Assembly (NCBI GenBank): GCA_003265975.1
Contig: QFBU01000052.1
Location: 1 to 8,947, forward strand
Reading direction: 5' to 3'
Source of the DNA: Candidatus Marinamargulisbacteria bacterium SCGC AAA071-K20
GTDB taxonomy: Bacteria; Margulisbacteria; Marinamargulisbacteria; GCA-2716485; AAA071-K20
Length of the DNA: 8,947 nt
Below the pieces are notes generated by a model. It saw only the letters and a list, made by a program, of their open reading frames with translations. It had not been told where the DNA came from and made no database searches. The translations under genes were made by a program, and so were the position numbers. Below are positions 1-6,598 of the stretch, piece by piece; the first letter of the stretch is position 1; each line of letters starts with the position of its first letter.

Positions 1-210
1 ATAAAGTAAAAGTAAACAGAGTAAACACAATCAGCACAATTTCCGTGCTAATAAATAGACTAAACCTCTTTACAGTTCATAAAAAGTAAAAAAACCCCTC
101 AATGGAATCATTCAGTTATTCGAGCGGTAGTTTCAGTTCAATGTGAGGTTTTATGGTAATAAAATAAGCATTGGCATGAAGCCGCTGCTCGGAGAACTGA
201 GTAATTACAC
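1..210. other. Non-coding region with several inverted repeats
   Basis: I find no convincing gene here. Visible structure: a small hairpin AGCAC/GTGCT (33-37 with 45-49); a nested pair of arms TTCGAGC/GCTCGGA (119-125 with 187-193, one G-T wobble) enclosing CAATG/CATTG (139-143 with 169-173); and the word CAGTTCA three times (73-79, 134-140, 212-218). A 14-codon ATG ORF at 102 has no ribosome binding site and is probably chance. The region could be the 3' untranslated end of the minus-strand small gene or an unrecognised structured RNA. It matches no tRNA, tmRNA or other RNA family that I recognise. Confidence 0.35.
88..152 (-). terminator. Possible weak terminator after the small minus-strand gene
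   Basis: On the minus strand, CCTCA (148-144) can pair with TGAGG (101-97), and GG plus seven T (94-88) follow. An A-run precedes the first arm. The paired core is only 5 bp and the loop is about 42 nt, so this is not a canonical Rho-independent terminator. It is listed because it is the only T-tract in a suitable position. Confidence 0.2.
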
Positions 211-217
211 TCAGTTC
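194..217. repeat. Perfect 9-bp inverted repeat at the end of the small ORF
   Basis: GAACTGAGT and ACTCAGTTC are exact reverse complements separated by a 6-nt loop (203-208). The TGA stop of the minus-strand small ORF (213-211) lies inside one arm. No T-run follows on either strand, so it is not a classic intrinsic terminator. It could protect a transcript 3' end, bind a protein, or work with the T-tract further along the minus strand. Confidence 0.5.
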
Positions 218-360
218 ATGCTGACGTGTTGGTATAAGTCCTGGAAGGCTTTTTTTACTGTTTCATCATTCTTTTGAATTACTTTTTGAGTTAAGAAAAA
301 AAGACCATCAATATAAAAAACATCTTGTCCTAAATCTAAATTCTTATTGCTGTCAGACAT
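211..360 (-). CDS. Small hypothetical protein, 49 aa
   Basis: I do not recognise this protein. It begins ATG (360-358) and ends TGA (213-211). The start is supported by AGGAG at 372-368, 7 nt upstream, and by a perfect TATAAT at 396-391 on the same strand. The product begins MSDSNKNLDLGQDVFYIDG and ends DLYQHVSMN. It is polar, with a short hydrophobic stretch around residues 15-24 (FYIDGLFFLT) that is too interrupted for a confident membrane helix, and a probable amphipathic helix over residues 25-44. It has no cysteines and no known motif. It diverges from miaA across a 65-bp gap, so it is probably its own transcription unit. The main support is the ribosome binding site and promoter geometry; a chance ORF of this size is not excluded. 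Confidence 0.55.
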   Translation of the reverse strand: MSDSNKNLDLGQDVFYIDGLFFLTQKVIQKNDETVKKAFQDLYQHVSMN

Positions 361-425
361 AAATAAGCTCCTTTTATTAATGTGTTCTATATTATATAGT
401 TACCCATAGAATTGAGTTTATAAAC
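361..425. promoter_or_regulatory. Divergent promoter region, small ORF / miaA operon
   Basis: This 65-bp AT-rich gap separates two divergent genes. A perfect odd palindrome CTATAT-T-ATATAG lies at 387-399 and contains TATAAT on the minus strand (396-391), at a good distance from the small ORF. On the plus strand TATAGT (395-400) with TTTTAT 17 nt upstream (372-377) is a possible but weak promoter for miaA. The two candidate -10 elements overlap, so the two directions might compete. No good -35 is seen for the minus strand. Confidence 0.35.
368..372 (-). promoter_or_regulatory. Ribosome binding site of the small ORF
   Basis: AGGAG (AAAGGAG if extended to 374) on the minus strand sits 7 nt before the ATG at 360. 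It is one of the best Shine-Dalgarno sequences in the window and the chief reason for calling the 49-aa ORF. Confidence 0.6.
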
Positions 426-1292
426 ATGTCAAAAATAACAGTTATTATCGGCCCAACCGCAATTGGAAAATCTGAACTTGCCATTACCCTAGCTAGAAAA
501 CAAAATGCAGAGATAATTTCGGCAGACGCTTTTCAAGTGTATAAAGGAATGGACATTGGAACTGCCAAAGTATCTAAACCCATTTTAGAAGAAATCCCAC
601 ACCATCTTATCGACATTTTAGATCCCAATGACTCTTATAATGTAGTAGATTTTGTTCATCGAACATCAAAAATAGTAGACGAGTTACGCTCAAAGAATAC
701 ACCAATCATTATGTGTGGTGGCACAGGAATGTACCTTCATGCCTTTCTATACAAGTATCAATTTCCAAATGAGACGTCTACAAACAGTGACATCAAAACT
801 AAGCTTCAAGAAAGATATAAAAATGAAGGCATAGAAATAATGTACAAAGAATTAACAGACATAAACCCCGAACTCAAAGACACTATCCATATCAACAATC
901 ACAAAAGGGTCCTAAGAAATTTAGAAATTTTAATCGAAAATGGACAAAAACCTACAGATTTAAAAAAACAAAGCAAAACTATACGAGATGACGTAGAAAT
1001 AATAGGATTAACAGCTGAAAGAGACTTAATTTATGAAAGAATTAACCAAAGAGTAATAACAATGATTGACCAAGGATTAATAGAAGAAGTAAGATCTTTA
1101 ATTGAAAAATATCCTAAAGACAGTTATGCCTTCCAGGCATTAGGATACAAAGAAACTATTGCTGCCCTAAATGGTGGTTATGATGAAAAAGAAATGATAG
1201 AATTAATCCAGAGGAAAACCAGAAATTTTGCAAAAAGACAGCTTACTTGGTTCAAACGTTTAAATAATGTTAAATGGCGTAATATCATTTAA
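426..1292 (+). CDS. miaA: tRNA dimethylallyltransferase MiaA
   Basis: MiaA transfers a dimethylallyl group from DMAPP to N6 of adenosine 37 in tRNAs reading UNN codons, the first step of the i6A/ms2i6A modification that stabilises codon-anticodon pairing. The protein is cytoplasmic. Visible motifs: P-loop GPTAIGKS (residues 9-16), the substrate segment ISADAFQVYKGMDIGTAK (31-48; families usually have ADS, here ADA), PHHLIDI (58-64), GGTGMYL (98-104), the RVLRNLEI helix (161-168), QALGYKE (237-243) and the C-terminal RNFAKRQLTWFKR (266-278). The length of 288 aa is slightly short for a family usually near 300-315, but all core motifs are present. No strong Shine-Dalgarno precedes the ATG; only TTGAG at 412-416 is seen. 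It leads the operon, and its last 26 bases overlap the next gene. Confidence 0.96.
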   Translation: MSKITVIIGPTAIGKSELAITLARKQNAEIISADAFQVYKGMDIGTAKVSKPILEEIPHHLIDILDPNDSYNVVDFVHRTSKIVDELRSKNTPIIMCGGTGMYLHAFLYKYQFPNETSTNSDIKTKLQERYKNEGIEIMYKELTDINPELKDTIHINNHKRVLRNLEILIENGQKPTDLKKQSKTIRDDVEIIGLTAERDLIYERINQRVITMIDQGLIEEVRSLIEKYPKDSYAFQALGYKETIAALNGGYDEKEMIELIQRKTRNFAKRQLTWFKRLNNVKWRNII

Positions 1293-3393
1293 TCCAGATA
1301 TAGTAAAAAAAGGACTTAACAGCATCCTAGTCTTACTAGGACTTACTGTGCTTGCTGTTCTTTTATTTACACCTTACATTCCTGATAATATATCAATCAA
1401 TCAAGGAGAAGTTACCAAAACTACTATTATCTCTCCAAGATACATTGCCTTTGAAACCAATCAAGACAAAGAAAAGAATCATGCCCTACAAGCCGAAATA
1501 ATAAAAAACATCGGAAAGATCTATACAATTAGCCCAGAAATAAACCAAACCATTAAAGACAAGCTATACAATGTATTTAACATACTAACCTTACAGAAAA
1601 AGAAAGGAAATACTTCGCCCGAACAACTTAAAATACTTTCTTATGCACCAAAATCCACTATAAATAGCATTAACCAAGAATCAGACAATGCACTCATTAC
1701 TTTAGAATATCTAACCTTACTTCACACTGAAAAGATATTAAGTAATGGTCTTAAAGAAATAAATAAAGAAACTCTCAGCAAATCAATAAATGAGCAACTT
1801 AAAGACCTTGATCTAACTAGACTACATAAGGCTTTCATCAGACAAACGATCCTCCATCATGTAAAAACTAACCTTGTTTTTGACGAACCTAAAACAAACC
1901 GCGCAATAAATGACAAATTAGAAAAAAAAATAAAGCACAAAACAACATTCAAAGAAGGGCAACCTATCATCTATAAAGGTGATACCGTCACTTCAGAACA
2001 TATTGAAATTTTAAAAGAGCTTAATATATATGGTGTAAAATTAAATATTTTAAAATTTTTAGGGATCATTTTTATTTGTTTTCTTAACTTTTTGTTAATT
2101 GAAAGATTTCTATATTATTTTAGTCCAAAAACTCACAGGCATACTAAATATTTTATACTCATTTATGTCGTTATCTTACTGATATGTTCAATGGCATTAA
2201 TTCTGAAGTCATCACATTTCTTGCCTGATGTTTTCATAAACTACTATCTTATACCCATCACATTATCCGCTATGATCGTATCCTTACTAGTCACTCCAAA
2301 TATAGCCCTTCTTTGTGGAACCATTATAAGTATCTTTGTCACCATTCTCTACAAAGGCGACTTCATGGTCTTTTTCTACCTATTTTATAGTACTACAGTA
2401 GCCGCGTTTACAACCTTCAAGGCTTATAAACGAAGCGAACTAATTTATTCTGGATACATCATAGGCGTATTTAACGTCCTTTTTGTAGTCTGTATAGGCC
2501 TTTTTAAAGAAATCCACACCTTTACCTGGTACGGAGCAAATATGCTCCTTGCCTTTGGAAATGGCATCTTTTCAGCAATGATCGCGCTTGCTGTACTCCC
2601 CTATTTCGAGTCTTTGTTTAAAATAACCACAAATCAAACACTTCTTGAACTCAGCAACCTTAATCACCCTTTATTAAAACGATTGATGATGACAACTCCA
2701 GGAACCTATCAACATAGTATTATGGTAGCTACCCTTGCTGAAGCAGCTGCTGAAGAAATAAATGCAAATCCTGTCATTTGTCGTGTTGGAGCCTACTTCC
2801 ATGATATTGGAAAAATGAAACGCCCTACCTTTTACACTGAAAATCAATTTTCTGCAGAAAACCCACATAATAATTTAGCGCCTAGAATTAGTAAGATGAT
2901 TATTTCTGCACATCCTAAAGACGGTGTAGAGTTAGCTGAAAAATACAAACTACCTCAAGTTTTGAAAGACATAATGATGGAACACCATGGAACAGCGCTA
3001 GTATCTTACTTCTACACCCAAGCAAAACAAACAGAAGAATTTAAAGATGAAGAGTATAATAAAGAAGAGTTTAGGTACCCAGGACCAAAACCACATTTTA
3101 GAGAATCAGGTATTATTATGCTTGCAGATTCAGTTGAAGCCGCCGTAAGAAGCATGCAAAAACCAAGTCCTGCAAAAATTGAAACCTTAATTGAAAAAAT
3201 ATTTACAGACCGCATCGCCGACAATCAACTTATTAATTGTCCACTCACGCTTCAAGAAATTGAAGAAGTAAAACAAACATTCCTAAAAGTGTTTAAAGGC
3301 GTTTACCACTCTCGCGTCAATTATGAAGAAGAAATTAAAAACTTAATGAGTCAAGAAAAAAACTCCAAAACATCTAAAAAAACAGGTGAATAA
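1267..3393 (+). CDS. pgpH: 7TM-HD family cyclic-di-AMP phosphodiesterase (PgpH/YqfF type)
   Basis: Predicted membrane phosphodiesterase that hydrolyses cyclic-di-AMP to pApA, as its Listeria PgpH relative does; substrate here is inferred from family. Order of parts: an N-terminal membrane anchor (about 19-36), an extracytoplasmic 7TMR-HDED domain (about 45-255), seven membrane helices (about 258-450) and a cytoplasmic HD domain. The metal-binding residues are visible: H483 in YQHS, H512-D513 in FHDIGK, H549 in SAHPKDG, H573-H574 in EHHG and D621 in LADSVEAA. FRYPGPKP (602-609) is also typical of the family. The length of 708 aa is normal. The ATG lies inside the end of miaA (26-nt overlap) without a clear ribosome binding site, and no better in-frame start is near, so translational coupling is likely. 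Its stop overlaps the ybeY start. Confidence 0.93.
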   Translation: MLNGVISFNPDIVKKGLNSILVLLGLTVLAVLLFTPYIPDNISINQGEVTKTTIISPRYIAFETNQDKEKNHALQAEIIKNIGKIYTISPEINQTIKDKLYNVFNILTLQKKKGNTSPEQLKILSYAPKSTINSINQESDNALITLEYLTLLHTEKILSNGLKEINKETLSKSINEQLKDLDLTRLHKAFIRQTILHHVKTNLVFDEPKTNRAINDKLEKKIKHKTTFKEGQPIIYKGDTVTSEHIEILKELNIYGVKLNILKFLGIIFICFLNFLLIERFLYYFSPKTHRHTKYFILIYVVILLICSMALILKSSHFLPDVFINYYLIPITLSAMIVSLLVTPNIALLCGTIISIFVTILYKGDFMVFFYLFYSTTVAAFTTFKAYKRSELIYSGYIIGVFNVLFVVCIGLFKEIHTFTWYGANMLLAFGNGIFSAMIALAVLPYFESLFKITTNQTLLELSNLNHPLLKRLMMTTPGTYQHSIMVATLAEAAAEEINANPVICRVGAYFHDIGKMKRPTFYTENQFSAENPHNNLAPRISKMIISAHPKDGVELAEKYKLPQVLKDIMMEHHGTALVSYFYTQAKQTEEFKDEEYNKEEFRYPGPKPHFRESGIIMLADSVEAAVRSMQKPSPAKIETLIEKIFTDRIADNQLINCPLTLQEIEEVKQTFLKVFKGVYHSRVNYEEEIKNLMSQEKNSKTSKKTGE

Positions 3394-3799
3394 GATTCAA
3401 ATTACTATTTCTAATGAAACCACCTACACCTTTAACTTCGACGTTGACTCTTTTTTTAAGCGTATTTTATGTTTAAAAGACATAAACGAGGGGATTTATG
3501 ATATAAACTTTGTAAGCACTAAAACCATGAAAACAGTCAACAAAACACATCTCGACAGAGACTATTTAACCGACGTAATCACATTTAACCTTGGCAGTAT
3601 CCAAAGCCCTATAGGCGATATTTATATATCGCCCGAAAAAGCAGATGAAAACTCAAAAGAATTTAAAAATTCACTTAATGATGAAATAAAATTATTACTC
3701 GTTCATGGCATTTTGCATCTTCTAGACTATAAAGATTATTCTGAAGAAGAAAAAAAAGAAATGGACAAAGAGCAAGAAAGGCTATTAGGATTAGTTTAA
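3386..3799 (+). CDS. ybeY: Endoribonuclease YbeY, rRNA maturation factor
   Basis: YbeY is a zinc-dependent single-strand endoribonuclease of 16S rRNA 3'-end maturation and ribosome quality control. The 137-aa product carries the family layout: LTDVITFNLG (61-70), PIGDIYIS (75-82) and the zinc motif HGILHLLDYKD (107-117). The usual H-x3-H-x5-H motif has Asp in the third position (H107, H111, D117), and the position of the conserved Arg after Asn (N52+4) is Leu 56. I associate both changes, and the LTDVITF segment, with the Bacteroidota form of YbeY, so they look like a subfamily trait rather than decay. The start is GTG at 3386, overlapping the previous gene by 8 nt, with no obvious Shine-Dalgarno; the next in-frame ATG (codon 48) would remove the first strands. 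The gene beside a 7TM-HD protein and dgkA matches a common bacterial order. Confidence 0.92.
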   Translation: MNKIQITISNETTYTFNFDVDSFFKRILCLKDINEGIYDINFVSTKTMKTVNKTHLDRDYLTDVITFNLGSIQSPIGDIYISPEKADENSKEFKNSLNDEIKLLLVHGILHLLDYKDYSEEEKKEMDKEQERLLGLV

Positions 3800-4195
3800 A
3801 TGGAACCAGAACCAAACAAACCTGTATTTTGTAAAAAGCTAACAAGTAGCTTATTTTATGCATTAAGAGGTATTAAATTTGCTTATGAAGGCCAACGAAA
3901 CATGAAAATTCATGTTTACATTTCTAGCCTTGTTTTAGCCTTATCTTACTTTGTGAAACTAAATCAAACAGAATTTATATTTATACTTCTCTGTATTTTT
4001 TTAGTACTCATCACAGAAATTATCAACTCAGCAATAGAAAAAAACATCGACTTATATACTTCAGAAATTAACCGCGACGCAATGCTAGGAAAAGACATGG
4101 CTGCAGGCGCCGTTCTTTTAACAAGTATTAATGCTATTATAATTGGCTTAATAATTTTTACACCAAAAGTGTTGAATCTATTAAGGACACTGTAA
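3800..4195 (+). CDS. dgkA: DgkA-family kinase (diacylglycerol or undecaprenol kinase)
   Basis: Small integral-membrane kinase that phosphorylates diacylglycerol or, in the Gram-positive branch, undecaprenol, feeding lipid recycling or the cell-wall lipid carrier. Sequence alone does not settle the substrate. The 131-aa product has an amphipathic N-terminus, the GIKFAYEGQRNMKIH segment (24-38) and three membrane helices (about 40-52, 57-78, 101-121). Active-site residues follow the family spacing: E73 and N76 in EIINSAIE, E80, and K98-D99 in GKDMAAGAVLL. By counting against E. coli DgkA (constant offset of 4), the metal-binding Glu 28 corresponds to Gln 32 here, an unusual change. The ATG directly follows the ybeY stop (no spacer), with AGGA at 3787-3790 inside the end of ybeY, 9 nt upstream. 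It is part of the operon and 10 nt before the next gene. Confidence 0.9.
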   Translation: MEPEPNKPVFCKKLTSSLFYALRGIKFAYEGQRNMKIHVYISSLVLALSYFVKLNQTEFIFILLCIFLVLITEIINSAIEKNIDLYTSEINRDAMLGKDMAAGAVLLTSINAIIIGLIIFTPKVLNLLRTL

Positions 4196-4200
4196 AGGAG
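4195..4200 (+). promoter_or_regulatory. Ribosome binding site fixing a TTG start
   Basis: AAGGAG beginning in the dgkA stop codon lies 5 nt before TTG at 4206. No ATG or GTG is suitably placed, and the TTG-initiated protein starts exactly where this family's first membrane helix should begin. Confidence 0.75.
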
Positions 4201-4205
4201 TTACT

Positions 4206-5513
4206 TTGGAACCCATCTTAATAATAAAATTAATAATTTTTATCGGATTCATTTTTTTATCCGCATTTTTTTCTAGTGCAGAAACAGCATTTACGGCTGT
4301 AAATAGAATCAAGTTACGTAGTTTAAACGAGGAAAACGTTAAGGGTGCTGAAAAACTTGAGAAAATGTTAGAAAACCCGCGGAACTTAATTACAGGGATA
4401 TTAATAGGAAATAATATTTCTAATATTGGGGCTTCAGCTATGGCTACTGCTTTTTTAATGGAAACATTTAATTCATTAGGATTCACAAACTTTGCAGCAA
4501 ATATGGCAATAATAACTGGAATCATGACATTTATTTTATTAACATTTGGCGAAATAACTCCAAAAACTATCGCCATTAAAAACCCAGCAAAATATGCGTT
4601 GAGAATTGCATCCATCATACATATTTCAATTATTCTTTTTTATCCCTTTATTAAACTATTCACTCTAATTTCTATGGGAATTTCAAAAATTCTAGGCATT
4701 AGCTCTGAAGTTAGCAAAATTATAACCGCAGCAGAAGTAAAAGCCATTATCAATATGGGCGAAGAAGAAGGTATATTAGACCCTGAAGAAAAACACATGA
4801 TAGAAGGCGTATTTAAAGTCTCAGAAAAAATTATTAGAGAGGTAATGACTCCTCGAACCGATACCACCTGCATCGACATCAGTTCAAGCATAAACGACGC
4901 TATAGACTTATTTATCGAAAAAGGACATTCACGGATCCCCGTATACGAAGAGAAAATAGACAACATTCAAGGAGTGCTATACGCCAAAGACCTCTTGGCT
5001 GTCGAACGAAGCAGCGCAGCGGGCATTAGAGACTTTATAAGAGACGCAAAATTTATGCCTGAAACAAAAAACATTGAATCTTTATTACAAGACATGAAAG
5101 AGTCAAAGTTTCATATTGCTATAGTTGTAGACGAACACGGTGGCATGTCAGGACTAGTTACAATGGAAGATATTATAGAAGAAATTGTGGGAGAGATAAT
5201 TGACGAACACGATGTTGAAGAAAAACATATTAAAATTACAGGACAAAATAAATACCAAATTGACGCTTCAATAAATATGGACGATTTGTCTGAGCACCTA
5301 GACATAAAATTTCCAGAAGACGATGACGATTACGATACTTTAGGCGGATTTATTCTAAATCTTGTAGGAGAGTTTCCTAACAAAGGCACTGAAGTGTCTT
5401 ATGAAAATTTAACATTTACAGTTCTAGAAATTAAAAAAAGACGAATAATTTCTATTGAATGTATCGTTCAAGAAGATATTAATAAAGATATTGAGAACTT
5501 AACCAGCAACTAG
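4206..5513 (+). CDS. CNNM/CorC-HlyC family transporter with CBS pair
   Basis: Member of the CNNM/CorC family (often labelled hemolysin C or magnesium/cobalt efflux protein), of which some members export Mg2+; the substrate here is not established. Domains: a CNNM (DUF21) membrane domain with about four helices (1-190) including FFSSAETAF (21-29), LIGNNISNIGAS (66-77) and TFGEITPKT (113-121); a CBS pair (about 205-335) with IREVMTPRTD (210-219), HSRIPVYE (241-248), and HGGMSGLVTMEDIIEEIVGE (311-330); and a C-terminal CorC/HlyC domain (about 345-428) with DDYDTLGGFILNLVG. The length of 435 aa is typical. The start is TTG with a strong AAGGAG. It is the last operon gene, and its TAG stop overlaps the stop of the convergent minus-strand ORF, leaving no room for a terminator between them. 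Confidence 0.93.
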   Translation: MEPILIIKLIIFIGFIFLSAFFSSAETAFTAVNRIKLRSLNEENVKGAEKLEKMLENPRNLITGILIGNNISNIGASAMATAFLMETFNSLGFTNFAANMAIITGIMTFILLTFGEITPKTIAIKNPAKYALRIASIIHISIILFYPFIKLFTLISMGISKILGISSEVSKIITAAEVKAIINMGEEEGILDPEEKHMIEGVFKVSEKIIREVMTPRTDTTCIDISSSINDAIDLFIEKGHSRIPVYEEKIDNIQGVLYAKDLLAVERSSAAGIRDFIRDAKFMPETKNIESLLQDMKESKFHIAIVVDEHGGMSGLVTMEDIIEEIVGEIIDEHDVEEKHIKITGQNKYQIDASINMDDLSEHLDIKFPEDDDDYDTLGGFILNLVGEFPNKGTEVSYENLTFTVLEIKKRRIISIECIVQEDINKDIENLTSN

Positions 5514-6571
5514 ACATAGGTACCTCTAGGACTGTACCTAAAGGGTTCTGACTCGCTCAGTTCAGGACGATGGAGGCGTTCTAACTCGCTTATACCCATT
5601 CCAGGACCAAAGAAACCTCTTTCTGCAGCAGATACCCCAAAGAGATTATCACTACCACTTGTAGCCATATCACCAACGTTATGAACGTGACCCAAATGAC
5701 CCCTACATGCTCGTGTTTGCAAACAAAGTGCTGTAGCCGAAGGGCCCAGCCCTCGTCTAATTGTACTAGTAGTAAATTTTGGAATCCCTTCAGTAGAAGG
5801 AACAACCTGATCTTGTTCCAACTCATCACGAAGCATGTCCAGCCAAGGCTTAAATCCGTCTGCAGTAGAAAGATTTTCCATCTCTACCCAAAAATCTAGG
5901 CTAGGATCATGACTACTAAACTTAGAAATTAAAGATCCTACTTGAGTCTCAATCTTGTTTTTTCGTCCTTCAATTCTAGACTTTAATAAGTACATTGCAT
6001 CGGTATCTGAATACTGATAGGCCAATTTATAGAGTGGTTTGTCTTGATGATTTTGCTTATTTAAACGATTAAGAAGTTTTGAAAGGTCAAACACTATATC
6101 TTTATTATCAGTAAAGTTTTCACATAATGTATCTGACCATCTCACAAAATGACTTGTCATTAATGCCGCGTGCGTTTTTCTTACACAGTTTGGGCTAGTC
6201 ATTTTTTTATGAGTATTTTTTTCAATAAGCAGGGCTAATCTTGGTTTTTCTGTTTGATCAACTGCTTTTAGTGAATCAATCATCTTATAAAAATTAGATT
6301 GGTGCTCATCTAATTTTTTAGCTTTAACCATCATGGTACTCAGTTGATCCACAAGTTTATCTAAGTTTGAGTTTGTATCTCCAGCAGCAGTTTCTGCTAA
6401 GTCCCTCAAACAAATTACTTCCGAACTAAACTCGTTAGTACCTGAAACGGCGCTTCTACCTTGTTTATCTCCAAAATTATCAATAATCGCCCAGGTCTGT
6501 AAATCGCCTGCCGCGTTTTGTGCTTTTATAAACTTTATAGCTAATGAATGAGACAAATCAGTTCCGTACAT
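5510..6571 (-). CDS. Unrecognised ORF, 353 aa, possible second half of a split MIF4G-like protein
   Basis: I do not recognise this protein with confidence. It is soluble, without signal peptide or membrane segment. Residues 1-125 look all-helical. The patterns SLAIKFIK (9-16), EVICLRDLAETAAGD (51-65) and MIDSL...RLALLIEKN (98-119) fall in the order and spacing of the later helices of eukaryotic MIF4G domains (eIF4G has SLGNIKFIG, LECLCRLLTTIGKDL and RIRFMLQDV). A second helical stretch follows to about 255, then a Gly/Ser/Arg-rich probably disordered tail (256-353) that looks more GC-rich by eye. The ATG at 6571 has no Shine-Dalgarno. It is in the same frame as the upstream 223-aa ORF, separated only by TAA and nine codons (HDVVDVPCS), so this may be the downstream part of one gene broken by a stop, or reached by readthrough or reinitiation. 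Confidence 0.6.
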   Translation of the reverse strand: MYGTDLSHSLAIKFIKAQNAAGDLQTWAIIDNFGDKQGRSAVSGTNEFSSEVICLRDLAETAAGDTNSNLDKLVDQLSTMMVKAKKLDEHQSNFYKMIDSLKAVDQTEKPRLALLIEKNTHKKMTSPNCVRKTHAALMTSHFVRWSDTLCENFTDNKDIVFDLSKLLNRLNKQNHQDKPLYKLAYQYSDTDAMYLLKSRIEGRKNKIETQVGSLISKFSSHDPSLDFWVEMENLSTADGFKPWLDMLRDELEQDQVVPSTEGIPKFTTSTIRRGLGPSATALCLQTRACRGHLGHVHNVGDMATSGSDNLFGVSAAERGFFGPGMGISELERLHRPELSESEPFRYSPRGTYV

Positions 6572-6598
6572 ACTACAAGGAACATCAACAACATCGTG

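Noticed and set aside
121..193. tRNA-like look of GCGGTAGTTTCAGTT with possible pairing ends
   Set aside because: The ends do not form a regular 7-bp acceptor with a T-arm, and no anticodon arm or TTC-type T-loop in the right position is present.
2674..3224. Minus-strand frames at 2674-2868 and 3012-3224
   Set aside because: Antisense to the HD domain of the PgpH-type gene, whose motifs are clear in the plus frame.
3675..3863. Minus-strand frame of 62 codons across ybeY/dgkA
   Set aside because: Antisense to two well-identified genes, with no family motif.
4181..4966. Minus-strand open frames at 4181-4618 and 4640-4966 with hydrophobic translations
   Set aside because: They lie wholly inside the CNNM-CBS gene; the antisense of a membrane-protein gene often gives hydrophobic open frames. 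No ribosome binding sites support them.
5111..5305. Minus-strand frame of 64 codons
   Set aside because: Antisense to the CBS region of the CNNM-CBS gene; a Ser/Ile-rich composition typical of an antisense artefact.
5590..5899. Alternative frames at 5590-5829 (-) and 5681-5899 (+)
   Set aside because: Both overlap the tail of the 353-aa ORF. The more GC-rich tail makes chance open frames likelier, and neither has a supported start.
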